Part shown: piece by piece, positions 11,386 to 24,394 of the stretch
How the letters are laid out: each line of letters starts with the position of its first letter
How positions within the stretch are numbered: position 1 is the stretch's first letter
NCBI GenBank assembly: GCA_028583685.1
Contig: JAMXIF010000031.1
Location: 2,775,305-2,839,304, forward strand
Length of the DNA: 64,000 nucleotides
Direction: 5' to 3'
Origin: Petaurus breviceps papuanus
Taxonomy: Eukaryota; Chordata; Mammalia; Diprotodontia; Petauridae
Position numbers and translations under genes: made by a program
The notes under the pieces: generated by a model
What the model was told of the DNA's origin: nothing
The model's database searches: none
The model's input: only the letters and a program-made list of their open reading frames with translations

Positions 11386-11453
11386 TTGCCCAGCCGTGTC
11401 TACCAGCTGAAGATGATATTCTTGTCCATTTACTGTGATCAATTTTGTAAATG
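11386..11453 (-). CDS. RHEB: RHEB exon 3 (residues 42-64)
   Basis: A 68-base exon with acceptor TTTGTAG and donor CAA/GTAAGT. It completes T42 and encodes 22 codons, FTKLITVNGQ through the G3 motif DTAGQ at residues 60-64. Q64 corresponds to Ras Q61, and RHEB is known for low intrinsic hydrolysis despite keeping this glutamine. The exon ends in phase 0, matching exon 4, which starts with a GAT codon. An LTR fossil ends 101 bases beyond the donor (see 10671-11284). Confidence 0.97.
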
Positions 11454-11459
11454 CTACAA

Positions 11460-12110
11460 AAAAATAAAAGGAATTAAATGTTAATCTACAGTTAAAAAAA
11501 AAACTCCAACCAGAACACTTTATTAAAATAACTAAAAATGCTCAACACAAAAGAAAACCATCCTTCTTCCCAGTTTTCATCATTTAGCTCTATTCACCAT
11601 GAAGACATTTTTATACATCAAGTTATCAATGAACTCATAAAAACTTTGAATCTTTTTTTTTAATGGTTTGCAAATAATGGGCCAATGCATAACCCCCCAA
11701 AATTATTAAAGAGTTATTTATGGGCATTCTTTTTTATATAAGAGAAAAAATTTGATTTTAATTCAGAAGGCTAAAAACTCCTCATTAATATCAAATCTGG
11801 TCTCCAAGCACAACGTTCTATGTTAATTGAAGCACTAAGAACATTCAGTACAAAAAAAGGATTAAAGATTTTCACTGTATGATAAAACTGCAAAAGGAAT
11901 TAAAATTCTGAGTTATAGCCATCATTTCCACTCAACTTAATGGCACTAATAAGCATTCGGTCACAGTTCTTTATCAAGGAAAAAAAAATCAGAATATTTA
12001 TTATCTGTACATTTTTTAAAATAAAAAAAATTCTACGGAAATACCAACCAATAGCATCTCTACTTCTTTGTCTGCATTTATTAAATGTTTAAAGTTCTAC
12101 TATCATGTTG
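11460..12110. other. RHEB intron 2, nothing recognised
   Basis: AT-rich sequence upstream of exon 3 without a clear repeat or gene. Confidence 0.4.
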
Positions 12111-12114
12111 AGAA

Positions 12115-12205
12115 TGTACTGTGGGGAAAGTGCTGGATTTGGAGTTAGATTTTAATCCTTGTTCTACTATAATTAATCTATGATCCTATAGCTTCACTTT
12201 GATTT
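12115..12205 (+). repeat. MIR relic
   Basis: AAAGTGCTGGATTTGGAGTT with TTTTAATCCTTGTTCTAC fits the MIR 5' half. Confidence 0.6.
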
Positions 12206-12539
12206 TCAAAAAGTTGATGTAAAATCAGTTCAAAGAGGGGTCAAAATTTTAGAAAACAGAGCCTCCAGACAAAACTGGCAATAATTATTTTGGAACTATG
12301 CTGAAACAATCACCACTGCAAAGTAAGGTTAGTAAGTTGAAAAAGAATATATGAGCTGTTTAACAGTTGCTTCATTCTGTTAACAAATGACAACTCTCTT
12401 CCAATCCCCTACCTCCTACAACAAAACTAAAAGATTCAACACCTAGAAAGAAGAAAATAAGGGTGAGGGGGGAAAAACTAAGACATTAGAGGAAGAGGGG
12501 TTATTTCCTCTACTCCGTACACTTTTCACTTGTTATTCA

Positions 12540-12600
12540 TTAGGAAAGAGCAGTGCTTGGATCACAGTAGGTGCTTAATAAATGTTTATTGCTATACTCA
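12540..12600 (+). mobile_element. L2 LINE terminal fragment
   Basis: GATCACAGTAGGTGCTTAAT followed by AAATGTTTATTG is the extreme 3' end of L2. Confidence 0.7.
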
Positions 12601-13019
12601 AAATTTCATTATGCCTAAGTAATTTGCATGTTGCGTGGAATTCTTTCTAATGCTAAAGCAGCTTTCACAGTGAAAAGGTAATATAGAGAAAAAGTTGGAC
12701 AGGAAACCAGTATCACCAAGTAATGAAATGAACATGAATACAAATGTCAATCAGATTTCAACATTAATTTGTATGGCTGGAACAACTGATTTTTTAAAAT
12801 GATGGGTAAAGAATGCTAATAATATAAAGGTATGGTATTATCAAATGATTAAGAAAAATGGAGATTACTACAACTGATACTTCTAGTCAATATTCAATAT
12901 AGGCACTCAATAAATGTTACTGAGGATGACTAATCAGAGGTTATTTTCATAACCTTTATTCTTCAGAACCAAATTATTACTACTGTGCCTTTTACTTCAA
13001 ATATGGCAATATGCAATTA

Positions 13020-13560
13020 AAACCTTTACTCAGTGTTTACCACGAGTGAGCACTGTGCTAGGTACAGGGAACAAGCCAAAATGAACACAGTCTCTGCTCT
13101 CAAGGTTTTCTTTTTTTTGGTAGGGAGAAGAGGGACAGAAGAGACAACACATACAGACAAATGAATACAAGGTAATATGAAGGAAAAGACACTGATAGGA
13201 TTCAGGGGGAAGGGAAAGAAAGGCTTCCAGAGGGCAGTAGGTATCTTGATATCTAAGCTAAATCTTGAAGAAAAGCTAGACAGTCTAAGAGACTAAAGTG
13301 TAAAAGGACATGAAATGAAGGAAACGAAAATAGCCTTAGTCCTTACCTAAGCCGTGTACCTGCTCAAGGATTCCTCACATGGAGGGAAAGTATGTGTGAC
13401 GGTTTGAAGCCTGGAGATAGAATGCCAATTTGGCTGAATAGAGAGTTCATTAAGGGGAGGAAAATGAAATAAATCTGAAAAGAAGCCAGATTATTGAAAG
13501 TTTTAAATGCCAGGCTGGAGTTTCTATTTTATTCCAGAAGCAATAAGGTGGTACTATAAC
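13020..13560 (-). mobile_element. L2 LINE, 3' half
   Basis: Complement of L2 3' sequence in order: GAGCACTGTGCTAGGTACAG, ACACAGTCTCTGCTCTCAAG, AAGGCTTCCAGAGGGC, AAATGCCAGGCTGGAGTTT. It is well preserved for an ancient element, with a small T-rich insertion. Confidence 0.8.
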
Positions 13561-14179
13561 ATAAAGACTTTTGAACTGCTATTCCCAAGTCAATTATGTG
13601 TTAAGTTGTTCTTTAAGGCAAGGTCTGTTTTATTTGCCACTTGCATTCTAATGTAGTTTTTTTTTTTTTACAATATACACAGTTTTTAAAACCATGAGGG
13701 CCTAGTCAACATATTGCAAAATTCAGTTAATCAGAACCTAACAGGGGTCCTCAGTTTAATAGCATACACCTATATATCCGCATGTAAAACTTTAAAACTG
13801 ATCTTCATAATGAGGACTCTAAAGTAATGCAAAATTATCCCCAAGAGAAAAATTCAATTAAACTAAAAGGGCATTTTTCACCAATATTTTGTTAAGTATT
13901 CCAACCAGACTGAAACTTTAATAAAACATTCAATTAACCAGAACCTTATTTTAAGCTAGTTAAAGAGCTTACAGATAAAAAATAATGAAGCAAAATAAAT
14001 TGCTCCATGGTTATATATTGAGTCATTTTATGGCAGAACTAAAATTAGGGTTAAAAAAATTGTAGCTTAATTGGGGTTTGCACCTCAGACAAAAAGCATG
14101 ATATAGAACAGAGAGGAAAAAAAACCCACCAAATATTTATGAGATCTTGACCATATGCCTAGTATTGTGCTATGAGATT

Positions 14180-14365
14180 ATGTAATTTAGGTTCACAGAC
14201 TGTGACCCAGTGCAACTCACTTAATCTCTGTCTGCCTCAGTTTTCTCATGTGTGAAAAGGGAACAAAACTAGCATACTTTCCTACCCAGGGTGGTTATGA
14301 AAATACAATGAGGCAATGTTTGCAAAGTGCTTACAAACTGCCATTCTAGCTGTTACCTTTATTAT
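14180..14365 (+). repeat. MIR-family SINE
   Basis: GACTGTGACCCAGTGCAACT, CTGCCTCAGTTTTCTCATG, then GCAATGTTTGCAAAGTGCTT: a MIR/MIR3-type core and tail. Confidence 0.75.
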
Positions 14366-14894
14366 GATGAAATATCATAAAGGGCAAACCAGTTAACTGA
14401 TACAGTGGTAAAGACAGTGCTATGATTTCTAAGGAACAAGAGACTTCAGTGTTAGGTAAGCTCCAACAAACAAGAGCCTTGAGCTAGGCTATAATGTCTT
14501 GACTTTAAAGTGACAACTAACCAAAGCGAGCAAGCTAGCAGTGTCCCAATAGAATGCATTCTACAAAATACCCCAAGCTTTCAACACTTCAAGGAAATGT
14601 GGAAACCATTAACAATTCCAGTAGCAAGATGATATATATACACACAGTGTGAGAAAGTTTCAATGATAGTCACAGTTCACTAATGTTATAAGGCTAATTT
14701 ATAATCCACAGCCAACACTGAAAAGGAACTCAACAGGAAAAGGTGAAGACAATACCAATCTAGGTTCTTTACATTTTTCTGCACAGTTGGATCATTGTCA
14801 TTCTCAATGAGACTTTTCTCCACAGAGCACTTTGCAGTATTTCAATGCAGGTTAAGGGATGAGCATGGATACTTCAGGTTATACAAGTAGTTGT

Positions 14895-15645
14895 AGGTCC
14901 CTGACCCCTCAGTTCTCTCCCAGGTCATCTCTCTTACACTAGTCACTCTCCCCTCTTTTCCCCATCTCATTCTCTTGGTGAACCAGTTCTATGCTACACT
15001 ATCCTTTTCTCTTGAGTCTTTGGCCCATTTATCACATCACCAATTGCACCCTACCAAACCTCAGTCTTTTATCACTCTCACCATCTGCTGCCTTTTTGAT
15101 CCTACACATATACTGCTGAATGCAGATGAAGAAAACCATGTAACTGTTCTGATACAATCCACTACAAATTTATGTTACACAACCTCAACTGGTTGTAACC
15201 CTTACTCTACTCCTAGGTGACCCTACCATATAGTTCCTTAATCCCACAATGTTTCTTCCAAACATTTACAACCCTCCTCATACCTCTCACTGTCCCCCCC
15301 CACCCCGACCCTATAATCTCAGCTGAGAACCACTGTTTTTACAGAAAAAAAAATCACTCTCTCTCATCTCCCCTCTTCTTCTATCTCTTACACTCATTTG
15401 CCTTCTGCCACTATCTCCAATGTCACATAATGAGGTGACTTTACTCTTTACCCAAGCCCTCTATCTACTCAAGCAATCTTATTCCATTCTGTCTCCTCCA
15501 ATGTTTATTTGTTGTTTGTATGCTGTCTTCCCCATTAGATTGTGAGTTCTTGAAGACAGGGGTTGTCTTTTGCTTCTTTTAGTACCCCCAGCACTCAGCA
15601 TAATGCCTGGCACATAGCAGGGATTTAATAAGTTTATTAATTCTA
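14895..15645 (+). mobile_element. L2 LINE, ORF2 piece plus 3' end
   Basis: 14895-15480 has the C/T-rich codon pattern of the L2 polyprotein upstream of its reverse transcriptase. 15485-15645 is the L2 3' end (CCCATTAGATTGTGAGTTC, GGGTTGTCTTTTGC, GCCTGGCACATAGCAGG). The 3' end is certain, the upstream part probable. Confidence 0.7.
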
Positions 15646-16229
15646 TTCCTGAAATAGGAAAGGAGTGAGAAATGTTTACTTAATCAAAAGAAGAGGAAAA
15701 AATACCAAATATGCCTGAATTTTTTGTTTAAACATCATTTATTTAAAAAAAGAACAAAGTGATCTTTTAAAGCAAAATTCATAAGTCAGGTCAAATATTT
15801 AAATGTCTGTTACATTATTTCAGTTATGAAAATACACATTATGCAACCTAAAATATAAAATATCAATAAGCTCTTGATATTTTTGCAAATAAACAGTTTA
15901 GAATTTCTCCTTCATAAAGCAGGAAGATGGAATTTCCCATGTCATGAGGACAGACCTAATACTTCTTGTTTCAATAAGATGTAAAGCAAAATTTAATAAC
16001 TTACAAATAACTTCTTGCTAACATCAAAGCAAGTATCCAGTCTTGAGTCCTGAGTTCAAATCTACTCAAAATAGCTATTAAACTTAGATGCCTTGCTGAC
16101 CTACACCAACAAACTGTCTCTTAAGAAAATGAAGAGCCAAACTATGAACATCATAGATTAAACCTGCCTAATCTTTTGTGAGTTAAGTTCATTCAATTTC
16201 GCTTCCTTTCTTCCTATAAGCATTCACTT

Positions 16230-17140
16230 CAGTTGAAATCTGGCTTTCCCTTGGTTACTAATGTATTCTTAAACCCTCTCTGACAACTGCAGTTCCTCTC
16301 ACCCTCAACTAGTAGTGGTGCTGTATCCTGGACCCTGACATCATGTAGAAGATATCAAGACCTAAGACTGCCTTCTCTGACCTCACTGTCTTTTATTTTC
16401 CATATCTCCCACTTCCTTCATTCCTATCAAACCCACTTTTGACCCTCCTCATGACCTTCAAAGTTCCAAACTCCTACCTATTCTCCCACTCCATCATTCC
16501 CTTTCTGATTTCCTATGCCTTCTTACCCAGCCAGAGACCCCAAGGCCAATCACTGCAATGATGTTTAATTAGCACTCCAAGAGTTTATCATTTTCTTCTT
16601 TATCAACTGTTTTATTCACCAACCCCAAAAAACCCTATCGTTTATTTGCTCTATTCAAATTTTCATGTACCATTAAAGTAAAACTGTGTTGATGGCATTC
16701 ATTTCTAATTCATGTGTAAACCTCAGCTGGGTCTTCATGGCTGCTAGGCAATCTCTTTATTCATTTCACTGGCATCCTACTGGCATTCTTCACATTCCTC
16801 TTCTGTTTTCCTCAAATCCCGAATCATATTCCCCATTCCTCCTTGAACTCAGAAGGTAAACAGTCTGGATTCTTCTTGTACTTAACTGAGAACAAGGTCA
16901 CCAAGTGAGAAGTTCAAGTTCCCTCCTTGCACTCTTCAAAATTTCTTTTTACCCATCCTTGCCTCTTCTCCTGGCTCAGAGGAAGCATGTGTTTTCTCTG
17001 TCTCCTGCAGAATATCATCTAACCTTTTTATTTAAATATTAAATAAATGTATTTATATAAATATTTTTATCACCCTCACCAACTTCTATCTTCAAAAACA
17101 TGCTCAAGATTTTTTCCCCCAAAACTATACATCTTGTAAA
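16230..17140 (+). mobile_element. L2 LINE, ORF2 region
   Basis: C/T-rich sequence with recognisable L2 ORF2 strings such as CTGGCTCAGAGGAAGC and ACTTCTATCTTCAAAAACAT. The reading frame is broken throughout. The left limit is uncertain. Confidence 0.6.
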
Positions 17141-17694
17141 AGATATACAAAATGACTCTCAGACCTAGGGTTTCCAAGCCGGAAAGGGCTATTTTAGTTC
17201 AACCCTTTATGGAAGCATACTCTAAAACTTCCTTTTTAGTTCAACTGAAAATTAAGAAATAAATATTTCTTTAATCTAAAGTTCTTTCCAGACTTTTCAC
17301 TTTAGGAAAATGTGTAAAAGGTCACTAATAATGGCTATGGTTCCCAGGATTGGGAATTAAGGATGGTAACCCAATTTAATTCTTCTTTGGTTAGGTCACA
17401 GCCTTCCCTATTCCTAAGTTTATAGGGCTAAATAAGATTGATCTCAGGGAAGCAAGGCCTTTCAATCTTTGATGGGAGTGTAGTCAAGAAAGAAATAAGT
17501 AGTTTTAAAGTAACTATTGTTCTACAGAGTAAAATATTAACCCTAGACTAAATTTTAATATATTATGATCTTTTTATTGTTCAAGATTCTTATGTTACTC
17601 AAATTGTCTTGAGGTAGAGAAACGTCTGAAGCATGGAAGAACTATATCAGTTTAGACATTCCCCTCTCTAAGGAACATATACTTGTCAAATTAA

Positions 17695-18220
17695 AAAATA
17701 TTGTGAACTGATCCAACTGTTCTGGAGAGTAATCAAACGGTGCAAACCTTTGATCCAGGAATAGCACTACTAGATCTGTACCCCAAATAGATCATAAAAA
17801 AGGGGAAAAGACCTATAAGTGCAAAGTGAAGTGAACAGAACCAGGAAAACATTGTATATAGTAATAGCAACACTGTGGATAATTAACTACGAATAATATA
17901 GCTCTTCTCAGAAACACAATGACCCAACACAATTCCAAAGCACTCATAATGGAAAACACTATGCATATCCAGAGAAAAAACTGGAGTCTTTAACGCAGAT
18001 TGAAGCATTCTATTTTCTCTTTTTTTGTCCTTTTGGTCCGTTTCTTCTTTTACAACGTGTTATGTTTTAAATGATTGCACATGTATAACCTATACCAGAC
18101 TGCTAAGGGAGAAGGGAAAAATATGTAACTCAAAATTAAAAAAAAACAAACAACCAACAAATGATAAAAATTGCCTTTACAAATAATTGGAAAAAATAAC
18201 TATTTAAAAAGAAATTAAAT
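17695..18220 (+). mobile_element. L1 LINE, 3' end
   Basis: Marsupial-type L1 ORF2 end and 3' UTR: GTGAACTGATCCAACTGTTC, AGTGAACAGAACCAGGAAA, TCCAGAGAAAAAACTGGAG, GATTGCACATGTATAACC, then ATAATTGGAAAAAATAAC and an A-rich end. A block of ORF2 end is missing near 17822, where two normally distant segments meet. Confidence 0.85.
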
Positions 18221-18224
18221 ATCT

Positions 18225-19670
18225 TGAGGTATGGACTAAATTAACATTGTGTCCTACTCCATCTTTCCACTCCACCAAAGCATAGCGTTTGTGGAACAAA
18301 AAATTATGTTGACTTGTATACCTCAATACAAAAGGCCAAAGTCAGGTTCACTTTAAGAGTCAGAATTCCTGAGGTTCAAGTCTCAGTTTTTAAATTTACT
18401 GTTTGAATATCATTGTCTCTTGAATGATGATATCCTTGGATTGTTCTTGGGGAAACTGCATTAATGGCCAAAAGCTTCTCACTGAAAGGCCCATCTTTTA
18501 AACTCCAAATTTATTGATATGTAACATACCTGAGACACAGAATACTTCAGTCTCCTAAGAAGTGATGTTGAGCATTATCCAAAGGGTAATTAAATGGTAC
18601 ATGTAGGCATAAGAAGCCCACAATAACAGGCAACAAAGAATTTTCAAGAAGTAGTGTAAATTTGTCATTAGAGAAATATATGATGAAAAATAGGCTGAGA
18701 GTTCAAAAGATAACTAAATGGATAGCACTATGCTTCAGTGTTATCCACAATATCAACAGAAAGATAACTGCTTCTTCATCTGTAAAATGATTTTTGATCT
18801 AGACATGTGATTATATCAGAATAGAGAACTCCCTGACTAAAAATTCTCTCTACTAATGCAGTTAAGCAACTCATCTACAAATTAACAGTCTAACAAAATA
18901 ACCAAGGGATTAAGTGACTTGTCCCTGGTCACACACAAGTATGGTGACAGAAACAATTTTAAAAGCCAGTCTCCTCTAACCACTATGAATTATGAGGATC
19001 ACATGATCCTCATACATAAAAAGTGAGAATCTTTGAGTAATATTTCTGTTGGAAGTTGGAACAGAAGCCTCAGTAAGTAGGACTAACTAGGAAGGGAATT
19101 AATAAATAAATGAAATGCACAAATTTTATACAAGAAATAGGATTTTCTGGGCATAATGATTTTTGGGAAAAATAATTTTCCCAAAATGACTAGCAATTTG
19201 GGGGATACAATTCAGTTATATTTTTAGAAGACAGATTTCCTTTGAGGAAAACGTTGGCTTAATCCTCCTATTCCTAGAAAAGAGTTATGGATTTAGAGAT
19301 CCTTAATGTACTTATCACAAAATTTTTCAATCTACACAATAAAAAAGGTGGCTACTGGAGGCTTATTAGAACAAATAATCTAATTTTTAGATCTTATTAG
19401 AACTGTATTACATAACAGAGCATTTTCAGTTGACAGTACATCTTGCTATGTCCATGAAAGTTCAAAAAGTAAAATATGGCTCCTTTTTATTTTCAAAAGC
19501 AATAATGCTAGAAAATAATTTTTAACCAGAGATTCTGTGGATACCCCTTCCCCAACTGACTCATTTGGTACTAAAAAGAATTAGGTAGGAAAAGAACAGC
19601 TTAAAAAAAATTCTATCTACCTAAGAGATGCGGAACTGCTTTCACTGTAATACCTCAATAATCACCCCTG
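18225..19670. other. RHEB intron 2, mostly unrecognised
   Basis: Apart from a small antisense MIR piece at about 18895-18965 (GATTAAGTGACTTGTCCC) I see no feature here. Confidence 0.4.
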
Positions 19671-19674
19671 CCAC

Positions 19675-20870
19675 AATTTTCCCTAAGTTTGTAGGGAAGA
19701 AACAGTATAGTGGTCACTACAATTAAAACACGCCTCCTGTGCCAAGGATGCTGGCAGCAGAAAAACTTGTCCACTAGGCCAGAAATAATAAAATTCATCT
19801 GGAGGAAAAAAAGGGGATATCAAGGGAAATAACGAAAAACAAATTTGAAAGGCATGGAGCCTAGCATTACAAAACGTCCAACTACTGAACAAAGTAGTTG
19901 TCAACAAAACTATCTAGTACTAGTTAAAAAAAAATAACAAACAAACCCAGAAAAGTTAATTAGCTAAACAAATTAGGCACATAAGATCCAGGAGCAATCT
20001 ATCCTAGTAGCATAGGGTATGACAAACCCAAGGACTCCAGCTAGAGAGGTAAGGCTCATTATTCGATTAAAAACAAGTGAAAAAAATCTGAAGCAGTTTG
20101 GCAGAAATTAGGTTTAGATTAACATCCATACCATAAACACACACACACACAGCAAAAAGATTCATGACAGATTTATGATTTAGATAAAGATCATTACCAA
20201 AAACAAATCAAAGGAAGATTTTTGATAACATGAAACTGAAAAGCTTTTGCACACACAAAAAAAAATACATATAGGATAAAAAGGTGATCACTAGAAAAAA
20301 AATCTTTGTATGAAAGTTTTTGGGTAAGGACTTGTTATACAAGATATATAGATGTCTAGCAAAAACACCTAAGACCAAAAGCCATAAGTGGTCAAAGGAT
20401 ATAAAATGCATAGTTCTCAAAAGAATAACTGTAAATTATTAATAACCTCATGAAGTTCCAAATGGCTAATAATATAAGAAACATAAATCAAAACAATCCT
20501 GAGGTTTCACTTCAAGTAATAAGTGCTTCAGCAATGGACCTGTGAAAGAGTATAACCATTTTGGAAGGCAATTTGTAATTATGCAAATAAAGTAGCTAAA
20601 ATGTTTATACTATTTGACCCAGAGATTCCATTACTAGGCATAATTCCAAGGAAGTCACTGACAAAAAAAGAATAGCTCCATATATACCAAAATATTTATA
20701 GTAGCAAAAAACTGAAAACAAAGTAGATATCCATCAACTGGAGGAATTAATAGTTAAACAAACTGTGATACATGAATGTAATGGAATACTATTATGTTCT
20801 AAGAAAGAAAAGATAAACAAGGCCAGTACAGAGAAATTGAGGTGCTAAAGGAAAGAGATAAATTATGGAA
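19675..20870 (+). mobile_element. L1 LINE, old ORF2 3' half
   Basis: Aligns by eye with marsupial L1 ORF2: AAATTCATCTGGAGGAAAA, AAAAGCTTTTGCACAC, GTGGTCAAAGGATATAAAA, TTTGACCCAGAGATTCCA, GTAATGGAATACTATTATG. It is more diverged than the other L1 copies here and carries an (AC)n at about 20133. Confidence 0.8.
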
Positions 20871-20879
20871 GCCCATTTG

Positions 20880-22115
20880 GTCTTTTCTGTCCAAGTCTAG
20901 GCCTACTCTCACTCCCTTATATCTAATTAATGCTACCATTTAGTATTACAAATCACATTCGATCTTAACAACCCTATAAGATAGGTATCATTTCCATTTC
21001 ACAGAGGAGGTGACAATGGTTATCAGAATTGTGTACCCAAAAAAGGCTTCTCATTTTATAAATACTTACAAATACTACTTACTGTTTTCTATGGTTGGAT
21101 CGTAAGAGTCAACAAATTGGCCTTCAACAAACTGAATTGTCAATGAGGATTTCCCTATAAAAGAAAATAGTTTATTATGTAAAAAAATGCTGTGAGCTAT
21201 ATTTTCTTATTTTTCAGTTGTCTATTACCTTATTAATAAAAGATGAAGACAGGCTAATCAGAAGATTCAATGAACATTTACTGAATAATTCCACGCAAAC
21301 AAATAATAACACAAATAATTATACTAAGTTCTTACCTTTTGGTCCTAAGGTAACAAAAAAATCTTTTAAAAATATATCAGTTACACAACTTAGATGAAGT
21401 TGAAGACACATTGAGACTCTGAGAGACATTTCAAGCACCTTATATGAAATATAAAGCAGCTTTTTAGGTCTAAATAACAATCTAAGGAATATATATGTAT
21501 ATATATAATCTTGCACATCACTATCTATTCATTTTGATCATAGAGCATGAACCATCACTCTTATGAACATAAACCAAGCTTTTAGTTCAATAAGGCCTAG
21601 CTTTTAAGATGGCTGTTAAGGGAAAAATGATAGGATTCCTTACGTTTTGAAATAAAACCAAATACATTTTGTAAAAGTCTTAACAATTCACTAGTATCTT
21701 GTAACTGTGATTTAAATTCTTGCAAATTAAGTCCTACTCCATATTTTCAATGGAGATTTTAGCTATAACTCGTGCTATTTCCTTCATGAGTCAGCTTATA
21801 TGGGCAATACTTGAGAGCCAAATTTAACTGAACACATTTGGTTCCTGTAACAATTCCAACATTAAGTGTTGAAGATGAACAGAATTAGAACTTTGTTCAT
21901 GTTTTCAAAATACATTTATAAAATTGAAATTTCCTCTTGTGGTTACAATTTGAGTTCTCTTGTTAAAAGGTTATTATTTTAGAATTTAATAGATGGAAGA
22001 AAATAGTTCATTTTTATATAACAGTGATGGAAATGTTTTGGGCAAATTACATTAATTTGGAAGTTAAAATATAGTGAAACTCCATCATAAAGTGCCTCAA
22101 TATCTTACAGAATTA
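20880..22115. other. Intronic DNA around RHEB exon 2
   Basis: Apart from exon 2 (21083-21154) I recognise nothing coding or repetitive here. Confidence 0.4.
21083..21154 (-). CDS. RHEB: RHEB exon 2 (residues 18-42)
   Basis: A 72-base exon with a pyrimidine-rich acceptor ending TTATAG and a strong donor CA/GTAAGT. It completes glycine 18 and encodes 23 whole codons, K19 to N41, plus the first base of T42. It holds the second half of the P-loop (GKSS, with S20 binding magnesium) and the switch I/effector segment containing YDPTIEN, which contacts mTOR. Every residue agrees with the mammalian RHEB I know, with no frame damage. Confidence 0.97.
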
Positions 22116-22119
22116 AGCA

Positions 22120-22915
22120 TCACTCAATCAACAAGCATTTATTAAGTGACTTCTTACTATCTGCTCAGGGGGAGGGGGGAACAAAAGGGAAACAATTCCT
22201 ACCCTCAAGGAGTTTATATTCTGCATGAGGAGACATATTTATATTGTGAGTGTGTGTGTGTGTGATATGTATATTAAAAAAAAACTCACAAAATAGATAC
22301 AAGATATCCTTTTGGCAAACAAGAAAATGCCTTAAGCAGAAGATAGTACTTGAGCTAATATCTTTGAGAAAACCAGAGATTCCAACAGGACAAATTGAGG
22401 AGGAAGAGTACTGTAGACACACAGAACAGCCAAGTGCCAAAAAACAGCCTGGAGATAGAATACTGAATATGAACAAGCGTGAGAAGGCTGGCATGGCAGA
22501 GTGCCTGTAGAGGAGTAAACGATCTAATTGTGAAGAACTTTAAATGTCAAAGATAGAAGTTTATACTTGATGCTAGAGGTAACAGGGAGCCAACGCAGTT
22601 TGAGAAAGGGGTAACACTGAAGAAAATCACCTTGGCAGCTGTGCAGAGGAGAGAGTGGAGAAATAAGATCAATGAAGGGATTACTGTAACAGTACAAGTA
22701 AGATGTGACGAGGGACTGGACTTAAGAGTGGTAGCTGTGTGAAAAGACAAGTGAACAGATAAAAAAGATGCTATGGAGAGAGAACAAAATTCAACAACTT
22801 ATTTACGGTGGAGTGGAGGGGGGAGGTGTGTCTGTGTGTGTATGTGTGAGAGGAGTTGTCCAGGATGATACCAAGGACAGGAACCTAGGTGACCTGAAGG
22901 ATGGTGGTGCCACAC
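22120..22915 (-). mobile_element. L2 LINE, 3' part
   Basis: Complement of L2: CAAGCATTTATTAAGTGACT, CTACCCTCAAGGAGTTTAT, AGGTAACAGGGAGCCAACG, AATCACCTTGGCAGCTGTG, AGGATGATACCAAGG. A (GT)n lies at about 22240-22265. The opposite-strand frame of 177 codons (22803-23336) is a by-product. Confidence 0.8.
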
Positions 22916-22954
22916 TTCCCCATGAATTGGCAAATGATACCCTTTTTTCGCCAT

Positions 22955-23330
22955 AATTCAATAAACAGACATTTATCAAACATCTATATGTACCAGGCTC
23001 TGGGGTCACAAATACAAAGGTAAGATAGTCCCACTCTAGGGATGGGGATAGAGGGATGATGGAGAGAGGATACACATTCACAGATGAAACACAATCTATA
23101 CAAAATTCATGCAGAGTAATTAGGGCACAGTACAAATATCGATCCAGGGAGTCAAGAAAATCTTCCTGAAGGAGATGGTACTTGAACTGAGCCTTGATGG
23201 AAAGTAGGCTTTCCAAGCATTCCACAGTGAAGTATAGATGTAGAAGATGTAATGTCATGTACAGGGAATAGCAAGTAGGCCAATCTTGTAGGAATATAGC
23301 GTGCAAGAGCCAAGTTAACCAATTCCATTG
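22955..23330 (-). mobile_element. L2 LINE, second copy, 3' part
   Basis: A fresh L2 terminus begins here (TTCAATAAACAGACATTTAT, ACCAGGCTCTGGGGTCACAA), directly after the end of the preceding copy in the same orientation. It contains AAATCTTCCTGAAGGAGATG. Confidence 0.75.
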
Positions 23331-23664
23331 GACCAAAACAATCTAATTATCTAATTTAGGCCCTCAAATTATGTCAATGTGGAGAAAACAGGTACAAAAA
23401 TTAATAGAACTTCATTAATCATTAATAAGCAACAGAAAGTGAACAAATCCTCATGTAATTTAAATACTGCAAAGGTATTATATTACAATATTTACAGACT
23501 AAACATGAGGCAAAACATTACAGGGGCTAGTTAGTTCCAAAAGATCATTGTATTTTGAGCAATCAACAGTACTCTGGAGGACAAACTGACAGTGTTTTTG
23601 AAAATAATGGATTAATGACATTATTGAAACACAATACTGGTGAGACATTCAAGATCACATGCTA

Positions 23665-23800
23665 CAATGGGAAGCACCTTGAATTTGAGAGTGTGATGGC
23701 TTTGGCTGGAATGCCAGCTCTGCCACCATGTGTGTGATGCATGTGATCCTGGGCAAGGCACCTCCCTGTCTGCTCACATTTGGGAAATTGGAGGTTGTTA
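23665..23800 (+). repeat. MIR relic
   Basis: GGAATGCCAGCTCTGCCACC followed by TGATCCTGGGCAAGGCACCT is the central MIR sequence. Confidence 0.7.
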
Positions 23801-23979
23801 CCACTAACTTCTAAATTCCATTTCGTATTAAATCTATGAATCTATTCTCTAGGAAGCATTAAATAAGGCAAACAAATCAATTATGGAGAAGTTTTTCCTT
23901 TGCTTATCAACTAGTTAGTTTAGTGAAAAAAAAGCTGTAAACAGCCTAAAAGCTAAAGATATTCTACCTGATCAACACA

Positions 23980-24110
23980 AACGTCAATCAGCATTTATTA
24001 AATTATACTATGTGCCCGTGATAGTTCACTGGTTAATACTGAAGAAAACATACCTTCCTCCTGACAGAGGGGACCTTAAGACTAGGGAGAGAGGGGGTTA
24101 ATTACAGTTC
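23980..24110 (-). mobile_element. L2 LINE terminal fragment
   Basis: TCAGCATTTATTAAATTATA and a degraded block of the complementary L2 3' end. Confidence 0.6.
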
Positions 24111-24394
24111 AGAAGTATAATTACAAGAAACAAAATTTTCCTCACATACCGCTTAGAGTTTTTAAGAAATTTAGAAGAAAATGGAATAAAAATACTGCTT
24201 AAGTTGAAACAGATTTCTACAAATAAATTTTCCCACTGATTTTTTTTTAATTTGGGAATGAGGACACCCCCATCACATCATATTCTCAAACTACACTCTT
24301 TCTAGAGTTCCATCTATCTAGAGTGCAATAACCACTCATTCTCCATGCCTATCAAGAACAAACTCCTGTTCTAGAAAGCTTTGAAATTATAGTA

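Noticed and set aside
22803-23336. A 177-codon minus-strand frame
   Set aside because: It spans two L2 3' ends, which are noncoding in that region.
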